Positions 35,053-43,433 of a stretch of DNA of 44,071 nucleotides are shown piece by piece. The notes beneath the pieces are model-generated. The model made no database searches and had not been told where the DNA came from. It saw only the letters and a program-made list of their open reading frames with translations. The position numbers were made by a program, and so were the translations under genes. Position 1 is the first letter of the stretch. Each line of letters starts with the position of its first letter. Source of the DNA: CAZDWZ01 sp964509425 (GTDB taxonomy: Bacteria; Bdellovibrionota_C; UBA2361; SZUA-149; CAZDWZ01); contig CAZDWZ010000027.1 in the NCBI GenBank assembly GCA_964509425.1, forward strand, positions 1-44,071. The letters run 5' to 3'.

Positions 35053-35352
35053 ATGTTGACGACCATTTACGACATCTACGCCGCGCTCATCATCGAGGCG
35101 GGCCGCAACCACCACCGCATCATCACCGCGACCTGCGGTGAGCCGGTCAAGGGCGTCGCCACCGCCATCGTCGTCTTCGAGGATCATCGGGGCATCATCC
35201 GCCACGTGAACTTCCGGAGCGACGGTGACAACGGTGCGATCGCCACGGATGCGGACGGTCGGGAGTGGCACTTCCCGTACGGCACCGACATCCACGCGAC
35301 CGAGATGTACATCTGGTGCAACCGGCGCGTGCGGCACAACAACGATGAGTGA
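35053..35352 (+). CDS. Small high-GC hypothetical protein (99 aa)
   Basis: GAGGG lies 7 bases before the ATG (MLTTIYDIY); an upstream in-frame start at 35005 lies inside the hairpin and is unlikely. Codons are strongly GC-ending. The protein is soluble with strands (KGVATAIVVFEDHRGIIRHV) and a DGREWHFPYG segment. Unrecognised. Perfect hairpins bracket the gene on both sides, giving it the look of a compact mobile or phage-derived cassette. Confidence 0.68.
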   Translation: MLTTIYDIYAALIIEAGRNHHRIITATCGEPVKGVATAIVVFEDHRGIIRHVNFRSDGDNGAIATDADGREWHFPYGTDIHATEMYIWCNRRVRHNNDE

Positions 35353-35367
35353 CGGCTTGCCACGCCT

Positions 35368-35408
35368 GGGTGGAGACAAGAGGTTAGCCGCCCCTCTTGT
35401 CTCCACCC
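35368..35408 (+). terminator. Perfect 16-bp hairpin after the high-GC gene
   Basis: GGGTGGAGACAAGAGG at 35368-35383 and CCTCTTGTCTCCACCC at 35393-35408, loop of 9 bases, starting 15 bases after the stop codon. No T-run follows. Confidence 0.75.
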
Positions 35409-35455
35409 ATTCGCAGACCATCCCAATTTTCTGGAAGCCGTTCGAGCCGCACTTC

Positions 35456-35481
35456 TATCCTCAGAGCAGCTGTGTTGAGAG
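35456..35481. repeat. Junction of half a REP with the IS110 downstream end
   Basis: TATCCTCAGAGC (the left 12 bases of a REP) continues directly into AGCTGTGTTGAGAG, the IS110 end shared with 33271-33291 and 14717-14738. The other half of the REP (GTCCGATA) is absent here. Confidence 0.7.
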
Positions 35482-36424
35482 TCAAGAAGTTTCGGGGAGG
35501 ATGTGCCGGTCTGGGTGCTCCTTGAGTACGGCATTGAGGTGAATGATAAACTTTCTCATGCAGGCGACAAGAGCAACTTTCTTGTGCTTTCCGTTTGACA
35601 CAAGTCGTCTAAAGAATTCGCGAATAATTGGATTGTGGCGAATGGCAGAAAGGGTAGCTCATGTAAAGAGCGCATCGAACCTGTACGCGACCACCGGCGA
35701 TTGAACGCCGACCGGAGAACCCCCCGCTGTCGTTGTCGAAAGGAGCAACTCCGACGAGTGCCGACACCTGATTTCGAGAAAGCTTTCCAAGTTCGGGCAT
35801 TTCAGCAAGGAGAGTGCTCATGAGCACAGGTCCCACGCCCGTCTCATTGCAAAGCTTTTGCGATCGTACACTAAGTTCTGTCGACTCTGCGATAGTCTTT
35901 GAGATCAGTTCATCAAGGTTCTTTATTTGAGCTTTTAGTGCTCGGAGCATCGCATGCATGCTCTTCTTTACTTCCGGATCGAGCTCTGGGCCTGCGACGC
36001 GATTCTTCTCTGCCACGACCATCTGCATAAGCTGGAAGCGCCGTGAAACCAGCCCTCGTAGCTTTTTAACATCTTCCGCAGGCGGTGCGGTTAAAGGTGG
36101 TTCCATCTTCTCGCCATATACCATGAGCACTTCTGCATCGATGAGATCGTTCTTTGCTCGTCTTCCGAGGGAATGCGCGAAGCAGCGAACCATCCGTGGG
36201 TTCACCAACGATAATCCGATTCCCTTTGCCCAAAGCATACGACAAATTGTTCGCTCATAACCACCGCTCGCTTCGATGACGACCCGCTCTATTCCGGCTT
36301 TCTCAAACTCAGATAACAACTTCAGGCAGCCTTTCGACGTGTTCTTGACCCGTATCGATTTGCTTCCCTCCCGAATTCGGCAATCAAGAACTTCTTTACC
36401 CACATCAATTCCGGCGACTTTCAT
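35482..36424 (-). pseudogene. IS110-family DEDD recombinase, frameshifted
   Basis: GGAGGATTC precedes the ATG at 36424. The N-terminal RuvC-like DEDD domain shows GIDVGKEVLD, VVIEASGGYE and KNDLIDAEVL. The C-terminal domain shows ETGVGPVLMSTLLAEMPELG and VGVAPFDNDSGGFSGRRSI with the conserved Ser. After ALYM an extra A (near 35669) shifts the frame and gives a stop at 35609. In the next frame ATLSAIRHNPIIREFFRRLVSNGKHKKVALVACMRKF continues to the stop at 35482, the usual C-terminus. The intact length would be about 313 residues. IS110 recombinases move DNA with a bridge RNA. Confidence 0.88.
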
Positions 36425-36728
36425 GAATCCTCCCTCTCCATGCTCGGTCTCGCTGAATTCGAGCTACCGCTAGGTGCTCAGGCAGCTGTTCGAGCTTTTA
36501 TTAAGGAAGGAGGCGAGGAGCTTGCTCTGAGACAGTCTTCCTCTGACTTACGTCCAGCATTCGGTCTCTCGCCTCCGGCTTTTCTCGTCTGTACACACGT
36601 TGAGAAGCCGGGCCGCAACATACGAGCGTACGATCTCAGCGGCGTCACCACCCTGAGGATTGGAGAGCGGGAGTGTATGTTGAATTACGGGCCGCCGAGA
36701 CACAGAGATACAAGAGCTTGAACGGTGA
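36425..36728 (-). other. Upstream non-coding end of the IS110 element (candidate bridge RNA region)
   Basis: About 300 bases upstream of the recombinase start hold no credible gene. In IS110-type elements the bridge RNA is encoded in the non-coding end before the recombinase, so this is where it would lie. CCAATCCTCAGGG (minus strand, near 36650-36662) resembles the REP half-site. I cannot fix the element boundary or the guide loops because there is only one copy. Confidence 0.4.
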
Positions 36729-37181
36729 TCAACAAAGCGCCAACGCCACGTTGAGTGCTGTCACGCAAAGACCGTGCTCAAGCGCATACTTCGCTCTGGG
36801 GATCGTAATACAGTCGTCGTAGCCCTTTGTCCCCGGTGCCGCGACTCCGGTGCAGGCAAGTTTCGCGGCTTGATAGGGTGCGTCGGCTACCGCCTCGCAG
36901 AGCGTAAAATCAAGTCGTGCCTTCGCAATACAGGCGTCTTTTAGCGGGCCGGCCGGCAAGAGTCCGAATGAAGGACTCTCGTCCGGTGCGCTCGGAAAAT
37001 CCGGAGTGTATGATGCCGCCGGAGGCTCGCCGACGACGTAAGTCTGCTGTGGTTCGGTGACGAGGCACTGTGCGTGTGCGGTATCTTCCAAAGCAAGCGC
37101 GAACGTGAGCACGAAAAACGTTGCGCTTATGATCGAGAGCACGACAGGCGATGGAAAACGAAAACCAGTTCGTAGTTTCAT
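36729..37181 (-). CDS. Secreted Cys-containing hypothetical protein (150 aa)
   Basis: AGGAG lies 5 bases before the ATG. The signal peptide is clear (FATFFVLTFALALEDTAHAQC-type end; cleavage after AHA). The mature protein has six or so Cys spread through helical repeats (CIAKARLDFTLCEAV, AKLACTGVA, YDDCITIPRAKYALEHGLC). It is probably periplasmic and disulfide-bonded. Not recognised. It is divergent from the secreted gene at 37692. Confidence 0.68.
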   Translation of the reverse strand: MKLRTGFRFPSPVVLSIISATFFVLTFALALEDTAHAQCLVTEPQQTYVVGEPPAASYTPDFPSAPDESPSFGLLPAGPLKDACIAKARLDFTLCEAVADAPYQAAKLACTGVAAPGTKGYDDCITIPRAKYALEHGLCVTALNVALALC

Positions 37182-37691
37182 AAGTCTCCTATAAAAACCT
37201 CTACAAGGTAATTTATGCGGACGACCGTGCTTCGATCGGCGACCGAGGATCGCGACTCGTCGTGAGTTTGCGGTGAATATCGTAGCGGATTATCGTCAAA
37301 GTTTGATCGACGCACGAAATCAATTCCTCGTTGTGAGGAGTTTGTGTGCCGTTGGCGCAGCGGCTTTTTCTTATCGTCGAAGCACGGTGCGCCGGAGGCA
37401 CCCATACAGAGGCACCCACACCGAGGCACCCAACTCTGTTCGCCAAAATGTTGGTTCGGCAAAGCACTGATCTGATCGGAGGTGATCGAATTAGTTGTGG
37501 CGTTCGTGGACCCAACAGTTATTCAGGAAAGTTCAGGTGCCTGTGAAGAATTCACAAGAGTCGCACCCACATAATAAGCATGAAAGGTCGGACATGACGG
37601 CCACGCGCCCAGTGTTATCAAATGGGGCAATCCAGATGCTGACGGGCGATCTCAGAGCTCCTCTCTAACGTTTGTTCTTTTTAGGTTTTTT
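37182..37691. other. Intergenic region between divergent secreted genes
   Basis: Promoters for both divergent genes should lie here. I see three tandem 14-base units beginning GAGGCACCCA at 37395-37436 and no credible gene. Confidence 0.5.
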
Positions 37692-38663
37692 ATGTTTTTC
37701 AGAAAAAGTGCGATTTTCGCGGCTATGGGCTTAACGCTTTGGAGTTTGAGCGCAGATTCCAGTCTCGCTCAAGTTCCGGGAAGAGGTCGTGCCGGCGTCG
37801 GCGGCGGTTCTCCCGTAATTAATGCCGCAAGCATCGGGGCGGGCGGGGGCCGTCCGGCAGGGCCCGGGATTGTCAACACGCCGGCCCGCCCTGCGTACGA
37901 AGATGCGATTCCGTTTTATATCTTGGGAGCCTCGTCCTCGGCGATGGGATTCCAAGCTGGTACCCCGCCTCGGCCGCATGTGCACACCTCGGATGGAACC
38001 CCCACGGTGATTCACTACGAGTTTTCTTATCTCCTCACAGCGGATGATGTGAAGCAGCTTGGAGGCGGCAATGAACAAGCCGGGCTTGCGCTTGCCAAAT
38101 CGACGGCGAAGCTGTTGGCTGAGAACGGATTGAGAAATAAATGTGACGCGGCACCCCTTCTTGGAAATCCACAGAAGTGCCTGCAGATTCGTACTTTCGT
38201 CGATGTGCAAAAAGCCGGCCGCAGGCCGAACTGCTCGGGAGACAAGCTTGTTGAATACGTCCCAATGACGCTTCGATCGGCGGAGCACGTGCGAGTAAAT
38301 CAGTTGCTTAGACTCGGGCGCCCCTTCGAATGGTCGGTCGGTTACGGAGGCTCTTCCACTTACACCATTCCGCCTGCAAGGACGGACGAGCAGCTCAGAA
38401 GCGAGGCGAAGGACATAGCGGTGGCGCTCGCTGATTCAATCGCGCCGGTTGCCACTTCCCGCACTGATCATTCTCTTTTCTCCGTCTTGAATTATCCGGG
38501 TCTTGGCTGGAGATGCTCGACTCTTTACGAAACCGGCGGAATCTACGTCGGCGGACAGGGGGATAATGGAACTCGTCCCGGCTCGGGTCTTGGTCCAAAC
38601 GTGCAAGTAAACATCCTGAACGTCACGGGTGACGGATTGAGGGGCCTCGGCGTGCCGCGTTAG
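37692..38663 (+). CDS. Secreted hypothetical protein (323 aa)
   Basis: The signal peptide runs MFFRKSAIFAAMGLTLWSLSADSSLAQ with cleavage after LAQ or before. A Gly/Pro-rich linker (GRGRAGVGGGSP) follows, then a strand-rich domain from about residue 70 (IPFYILGASSSAMGF). Four Cys fall in the middle and one near the end. No known family. A good terminator follows at 38679. Confidence 0.7.
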   Translation: MFFRKSAIFAAMGLTLWSLSADSSLAQVPGRGRAGVGGGSPVINAASIGAGGGRPAGPGIVNTPARPAYEDAIPFYILGASSSAMGFQAGTPPRPHVHTSDGTPTVIHYEFSYLLTADDVKQLGGGNEQAGLALAKSTAKLLAENGLRNKCDAAPLLGNPQKCLQIRTFVDVQKAGRRPNCSGDKLVEYVPMTLRSAEHVRVNQLLRLGRPFEWSVGYGGSSTYTIPPARTDEQLRSEAKDIAVALADSIAPVATSRTDHSLFSVLNYPGLGWRCSTLYETGGIYVGGQGDNGTRPGSGLGPNVQVNILNVTGDGLRGLGVPR

Positions 38664-38678
38664 AGCCTTGAGCGAATA

Positions 38679-38710
38679 CGGGCGCTCCCCAAAGGATAGG
38701 TGAGCGCCCG
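38679..38710 (+). terminator. Terminator-like hairpin
   Basis: CGGGCGCTC and GAGCGCCCG are perfect 9-bp arms with a 14-base loop, 15 bases after the stop. The tail CTCTCACTGTC is only weakly T-rich. Confidence 0.65.
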
Positions 38711-38819
38711 CTCTCACTGTCTAACTCTTCTTCTCATCACAGCTATCCGGCGACACGAACCGCGAGCTCTGCTCCCGTATTTATTCAGAGCTCGCTGTTC
38801 TACGCCGGCTCGACATCGT

Positions 38820-40122
38820 CAGATCTACATATCCTCAGGGCGTCCGATAAGCTCCACGTGAAAGAAGGCACGAATCACCCTAAAAATTGAAGATACCTTC
38901 GGCAAATCGGTGCGTATCGGCGTCGAATTCGTCGAGCGCGTTCGCGACGGCGGAGAACTTTCGACGAGATGCGTTTAAAGTTGCGCGGAGGGTAAGGGGT
39001 TTCACCGCTCGATGAGCGGAGGAGAGATTCTTGGAGTGCGAGGGGGAGAGTTTTCGCTTTAGCCAGCGGCAAAGACAGGTGGCCGATATGTTCCCGCCGG
39101 AAATTTCACATCAAGCTTGCCCAAACGGTACAGCTTCACCGCGACTTTGTAGGCTTCGTAGATCGAGAAGTACCACTTCAAGAACAGCTTCTTCGCCTCG
39201 GGACATTGTGTAAGAACCAACGGGCGCTTACTGTCTCTCTTACTCTTCTTTGTCTTCTTGGGCCGACTCCCCGGCACGGTCTTAAGCAGCAGCTCCCGCG
39301 GGAGAAACCCGAGCCCCTTTGCCTTCCGTTCTCGAACAATCTCGAGCCTCCGCTCCTCTCGTTTCTTGAGCATCAGCTTTTTGTACTCTCGCTGCGTCAG
39401 ATGCTCATAGCCGGGGAGTCGCTTGAATTCTAAAATGTGCTCAGTCGTAAAGTCTTCAGGCTTCAGTTTCTTGTTGAAGCGCTTCCGATCTCTGTACGTC
39501 GCCCAATCGACCCAACGGACGAGTCGCTTTCGGCCGTTGATGGCGTCATGGAAGGAGTTGTACCCCGGATATTCATCTGGGAATTCGCACAGTCCGTGCT
39601 CAACGGCTTGGAGGGCCGAGTAGAAGAAGTAGTTCTCGACGTCCTGGGGAAGGGGAAGCGCTTGCTCTGAGTATCGTCTCTCAAAGACTGGACCACCTTC
39701 GAATTCGTCGACAAAGTTTCTCACCCCTTCAGCAATCCGGGCGTTGAAGTCCCGGTAGAACTGACTTCGGTTCAAATTCGGAAAGAGCGCCACCTCGTGA
39801 TGGTGGTTGCCCATGAAAGAGTACGCGTAGAGCTCAGCGCCGTACTTTTCTTGATACCGAGCTAGGTGGGTAAGGCAATGACTCTCGAGCTTCTTGTTGT
39901 TTACAAACCAGAGTCGAGAATTGACGGTTCGCGAGGTGATAAGAGACGAGTAATCCGCGCACTCAATGCGGAGAGGTTGAGACTGAAGTTTGAGAGACAT
40001 CCGCGCTCCTGGGTTTGATCGCCAGGATCGCTATCGGCAAAATTTCTGGAGTGTTTCCTCTGGAGGAGACTTTTTCTCGATTTATATGAGTCTAAGAGGA
40101 AGTATCGGAGGCACTGAGGACA
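38820..40122 (-). mobile_element. RAYT element, family A, intact copy 3
   Basis: REP at 38830-38849, arm to 39058, transposase on the minus strand, right end with a diverged inverted REP at 40103-40122 (TATCGGAGGCACTGAGGACA). The arm is almost the same as at 13401-13609. Confidence 0.85.
39059..40000 (-). CDS. REP-associated Y1 (HUH) transposase, family A, intact
   Basis: The protein has 313 residues with GNHHHEV and the Tyr in YSALQAVEHGL. It differs from the other intact copies by scattered substitutions (RKRLVRWVDW, EHLTQREYKK, RRLEIVRERK). The frame is complete and both REPs are present. Divergence among the three intact copies, without stops, suggests that function was kept by selection or by recent transposition. 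Confidence 0.88.
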   Translation of the reverse strand: MSLKLQSQPLRIECADYSSLITSRTVNSRLWFVNNKKLESHCLTHLARYQEKYGAELYAYSFMGNHHHEVALFPNLNRSQFYRDFNARIAEGVRNFVDEFEGGPVFERRYSEQALPLPQDVENYFFYSALQAVEHGLCEFPDEYPGYNSFHDAINGRKRLVRWVDWATYRDRKRFNKKLKPEDFTTEHILEFKRLPGYEHLTQREYKKLMLKKREERRLEIVRERKAKGLGFLPRELLLKTVPGSRPKKTKKSKRDSKRPLVLTQCPEAKKLFLKWYFSIYEAYKVAVKLYRLGKLDVKFPAGTYRPPVFAAG

Positions 40123-40594
40123 ATGGCACCTGGCAGAGCTTCAACGGGCCGTTTCACCTACTTGAGGCAGCGCTGGCTGGTTCTGGGGTCTACGTACTTG
40201 AAGTCTTAAAGCACGTGTACAAATCTAAGAGCATCTCACTCGATCGCTCTTGCGAAGGCGTGAAACTCACCGTTTTGAGCGATCGCGGAGCAAAAAATCA
40301 CAAGATGGGCGTATCGGATCGGCTTGAGCACTAGCGGATTTCGCCGAAAATCGACTGATCTTCCAGCAGGGGAAACGAGGAACCGCTCCGTCGGAGCGGT
40401 TATACGAAGGCCCTAAGACGTTGTAGTACTGAATAGTCCGGGAAGGTTTCCCTTTATTTGAAAGGAGCAGTGATCGTCTTTTTTTGCTAGACAACAGGCC
40501 GGCTCCAGCGTCTCGCGGGGCACATTATTTTCAAATGCACGGCGGGCGCCGTGCCCGCCGTGTCGTCGACTTTTCCGTTCGTCAGCGCAAAACC
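40123..40594. other. Gap with two hairpins, no gene
   Basis: AACCGCTCC-GTC-GGAGCGGTT at 40381-40401 and CACGGCGGGC-GCCGT-GCCCGCCGTG at 40538-40562 are perfect stems of 9 and 10 bp. The second lies 33 bases after the stop of the minus-strand monooxygenase and may be its terminator. Confidence 0.6.
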
Positions 40595-40897
40595 CTATTC
40601 AGGAAGCTTCGCCGCGAGAATTTCAAGCTTTGCGATCATCGGCTTTTCGGCGAAAAGCTCCGGAGCTTTGGCCATGAGCGCCTCAGCGACTTTTCCGCTG
40701 AGATGAGTCTCGCGTCCGGATTCATCCTCGAACACATCGAAGATGCCAAACGTCGATTGTCCCATTCGCATCGCAAACCACGCCGTGGTATCCGGCTCTT
40801 CTTCAACGAGTGACAGGCCGCTAAGCAGAAACTGCTCGACATCCTTCTCTTTCCCGGGCTTTGCTTCGAGCTTTACGTAGAGTCCAACAGTGACCAT
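40595..40897 (-). CDS. Antibiotic biosynthesis monooxygenase (YgiN-like) protein
   Basis: A 100-residue ABM-fold protein: VGLYVKLEAKPGKEKDVEQFL, EEEPDTTAWFAMRMG, TFGIFDVFEDESGRETHLSGKVAEALM, and a final KLEILAAKLPE. Length and motifs are standard for putative quinol monooxygenases, small dimeric ferredoxin-like oxygenases without cofactor. The gene has AAGGTAAC upstream. It is unrelated to its repeat-rich surroundings and is probably a resident housekeeping or stress gene. Confidence 0.85.
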   Translation of the reverse strand: MVTVGLYVKLEAKPGKEKDVEQFLLSGLSLVEEEPDTTAWFAMRMGQSTFGIFDVFEDESGRETHLSGKVAEALMAKAPELFAEKPMIAKLEILAAKLPE

Positions 40898-41050
40898 AGT
40901 GAAGTTACCTTATCGTTCGGTTCCAACTGAGAGCGCAAGGCCGCCGACAGAGAATCCCGTCGGCACCTGTGGCACGCTAACAGACATTATCCCTTTCCTC
41001 CAGAACCGAGCGGCAGAGAAACCGCGGTTCCGCCGGGACGGCGTTGGGGT

Positions 41051-41160
41051 CTGATCTCCTTATCCTTAGAGCGTGCGATAAGCTCCACGTGAAAGAAGGC
41101 TCGAATCGCTTAAAAAGTTGAATGTATCATCGGTGAATTGGTGCGGGAGAGTGTTCAGCT
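41051..41160. repeat. Truncated RAYT arm
   Basis: REP at 41061-41080 (TATCCTTAGAGCGTGCGATA) and about 80 bases of arm, ended at 41160 by the start of another element. Confidence 0.72.
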
Positions 41161-41592
41161 GATCTACATATCCTCAGGGCGTCCGATAAGCTCCACGTGA
41201 AAGAAGGCACGAATCGCTTGAAAAGTTGAAGATATCTTGGGCGAATCGGTGCGTGTGCGGGTGAAGATCGTCGTGCGCGTCTGCGACGGTAGAATTGCTG
41301 TGACGAGATGCGTTTAAAGTGGATCGGCGGGAAAGGGGTATCGCCGCTCGATGAGCGGACGGGAGATTTTTCGAGGTGAGAAGAGTGTTCTCTCGCTAGC
41401 CGGCGGCGAAGACGGGCGGTCGATATGTCCCCGCCGGAAACTTTACATCAAGTTTTCCGACTCGGTATAACTTCACCGCGACTTTGTATGCTTCGTAGAT
41501 AGAGAAGTACCACTTCAAAACAGCTTCTTCGCCTCGGGACATTGGGTGAGAACCAGGGGGCGCTTTCTGTCTCTCTTGCTCTTTTTCGTCTT
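41161..41592 (-). mobile_element. Truncated RAYT element, family A
   Basis: REP at 41169-41188, complete arm, and the C-terminal 65 codons of the transposase (stop at 41396-41398). Near 41517 CTTCAAAACAGC lacks two bases relative to CTTCAAGAACAGC-type copies, a frameshift. It ends at 41592, where TACTCAAGATGAACCCGGTACC (the palindrome half-site) begins. Confidence 0.8.
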
Positions 41593-41594
41593 CT

Positions 41595-41728
41595 ACTCAA
41601 GATGAACCCGGTACCACGGAGTGAAGAACCACGGAGTGAAAGAATCTCGGCCCAGGTTCCCGAAGCGTCCTTCCGCTAAGGAACAGGACACCCAGGCCGA
41701 GTGAGGATCAACGTGGCCTCGCCCGGAG
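41595..41728. repeat. GGTACC half-palindrome, duplication and hairpin
   Basis: CTCAAGATGAACCCGGTACC at 41596-41615, then ACCACGGAGTGAAGA repeated twice. CTCGGCC at 41650 and GGCCGAG at 41695 can form a long stem after the minus-strand gene at 41729, perhaps its terminator. Confidence 0.5.
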
Positions 41729-42937
41729 CTAGTCGACGCGAATCCCTGCCACGCTCCAATAGAGCCGCTGAACGATCTGTCTGAGCTCCGAGAGGCGTTT
41801 CCGTGTTTCTTCGATTTTCTTCTGTTGCTCCTTTCGCTCATCGGCTGGATCGGGGTAGGTGCCGTCTGCATTCTTATAGGGACTGATGAGGAAAGGAAGC
41901 TTGCTGTTTGCCCACGCCTTGTCCAGCGCTGCGAGCGCGTCATCGAGCTCGCCGAGCAGCTTCAAGAGAGCAGCATAATCGACCGGCTTCTTTTCGAGAA
42001 TCTGCATGATCTTTTCCGCAAGCTTCATTGCCGCGTCTTCTCCGTCGACGCCGCGCATGTGGGCGATTTGGTCGAGGAAGTTATAGAGGCTTATCGTCGC
42101 ACTCTGAAGGGCGAGGTCGTCTTGCTTGTCTTTCGAGACGATCTTCAGCAGACACACGATGTTGTTGAAGGCTTTGACTGTTCGTTTGTCGGCCTCTATC
42201 AGCCAATTGACGTATTGCTGATAAGCCGCGTCGGTCCATTTGTTGTTCGGCTTTCCGATGTCGCCAGGCTTTAATGCATTTAGCATCTTCTTGAGATTAA
42301 CGACTTCCGTCATCACGACGTTCCAATCGGCAGGTCCGTCTTTGATGAGGTTTCTAATCTTTTCGGCTTGGTTCTCGATTTGCGATTGTTTCACCGGATC
42401 GAGAATGATGAGCCTCGTGGTGATGAATTCGAACACGGCGTCGAGAAGCTCCTCTCTCTCGTGTGCGAGCTGTTCGGCGGCTGTCTCTCCGGGAATGTCG
42501 GGGCAAAGTTGTTCGCGAGTTGATTTCGAAGAGGGAGGGACCGTGATGGAGAGAAACATCTCCTGCGAGCACCCTGCTGCCGAATCGCCTCCGAGGAGAA
42601 TGCAATCAGCGAAAATTCCGGCGAGGTCAAAGTCTTCAACACTAAAAAATAGCAATTCAGAGCCTCTGAAAAGACTGCTTGCCTCTGTAACGAGATTCGG
42701 GGACGCTCCATCGAAAGTCGAATTCAATTGTGTTGTCGTCGCCGAGAATGTCAATTTCGCGGCGGAAATCGCCGAAGAAAAGAGCGTCATGTCATCTGCA
42801 ACCATCAGTCCGGCATCCGTCGATGTCATCGACGAAGCGAATGGGTTTGCAGTGTCCGGCGCTGCGAATGCTGACGGTGTGTTCGCAACGAGCGTTGCGG
42901 CAAAAATGCTCCCGAGAAGTGAAAACCGGTCCTTCAT
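41729..42937 (-). CDS. Secreted hypothetical protein (402 aa)
   Basis: AAGGGA precedes the ATG. The signal peptide is clear (MKDRFSLLGSIFAATLVANTPSAFA, cleavage after AFA). The mature protein is largely helical with long amphipathic segments (ERKEQQKKIEETRKRLSELRQIVQRLYWSV at the C-terminus), possibly coiled-coil. I do not recognise the family. Its likely location is the periplasm or surface. Confidence 0.7.
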   Translation of the reverse strand: MKDRFSLLGSIFAATLVANTPSAFAAPDTANPFASSMTSTDAGLMVADDMTLFSSAISAAKLTFSATTTQLNSTFDGASPNLVTEASSLFRGSELLFFSVEDFDLAGIFADCILLGGDSAAGCSQEMFLSITVPPSSKSTREQLCPDIPGETAAEQLAHEREELLDAVFEFITTRLIILDPVKQSQIENQAEKIRNLIKDGPADWNVVMTEVVNLKKMLNALKPGDIGKPNNKWTDAAYQQYVNWLIEADKRTVKAFNNIVCLLKIVSKDKQDDLALQSATISLYNFLDQIAHMRGVDGEDAAMKLAEKIMQILEKKPVDYAALLKLLGELDDALAALDKAWANSKLPFLISPYKNADGTYPDPADERKEQQKKIEETRKRLSELRQIVQRLYWSVAGIRVD

Positions 42938-43433
42938 AAATCCCTTTGTTGAAAATTTCAGTATCTAACCTTTCGCTTCGTAGTCGGATGGCGTCCATGC
43001 CGCTTACGGTCGTGTTAAGCGCATCTTTTCGGCCCGCCGGCAGCTTGTGACGGATTCGTAAAGCGCGACGCTCTCGCTCGTGGTGAAAAGGGAAGAGCCG
43101 GAATCACTGCGAATATTCACCGGCAGATGCAGCAATCGTCCGATTCGAACCAAAAACGTTCAGAAGGCCTCGTACGGCTGCTCTACTCGGATGGCGATTT
43201 TGATGACCAACCTACGATCGACTGAAAAACAAAATGAAATTCTCTTCGGCGTTTCGTATGCTTCTGTGACAAAGTTGTATTGCGAGGTTTTCGCTGCCTA
43301 CAAAGCACGGAGAGACTGATCGCGTTTTGCCGCTGAAGTATTTGGTTGGTGTAAGAGTGCTCTTCGAGGCGGGTCCGTATGATCGGCGCCCAAAGCAAAA
43401 CTTTTGAAGGCTGAATTCGTCCTCATCGTACTA
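42938..43433. other. Non-coding gap
   Basis: No gene I can support. A 79-codon plus-strand frame at 43080 lacks a ribosome binding site and has no recognisable motif. Confidence 0.5.

Noticed and set aside
34996..35408. Integron attC sites around the small high-GC gene
   Set aside because: The two hairpins differ from each other and lack the attC core sites and bulges; no integrase is in view.
39990..40334. 114-codon plus-strand frame at the right end of RAYT copy 3
   Set aside because: It spans the element's right arm and REP and has no counterpart at the other copies.
43080..43319. 79-codon plus-strand frame
   Set aside because: No ribosome binding site, no motif and composition like the surrounding non-coding DNA.
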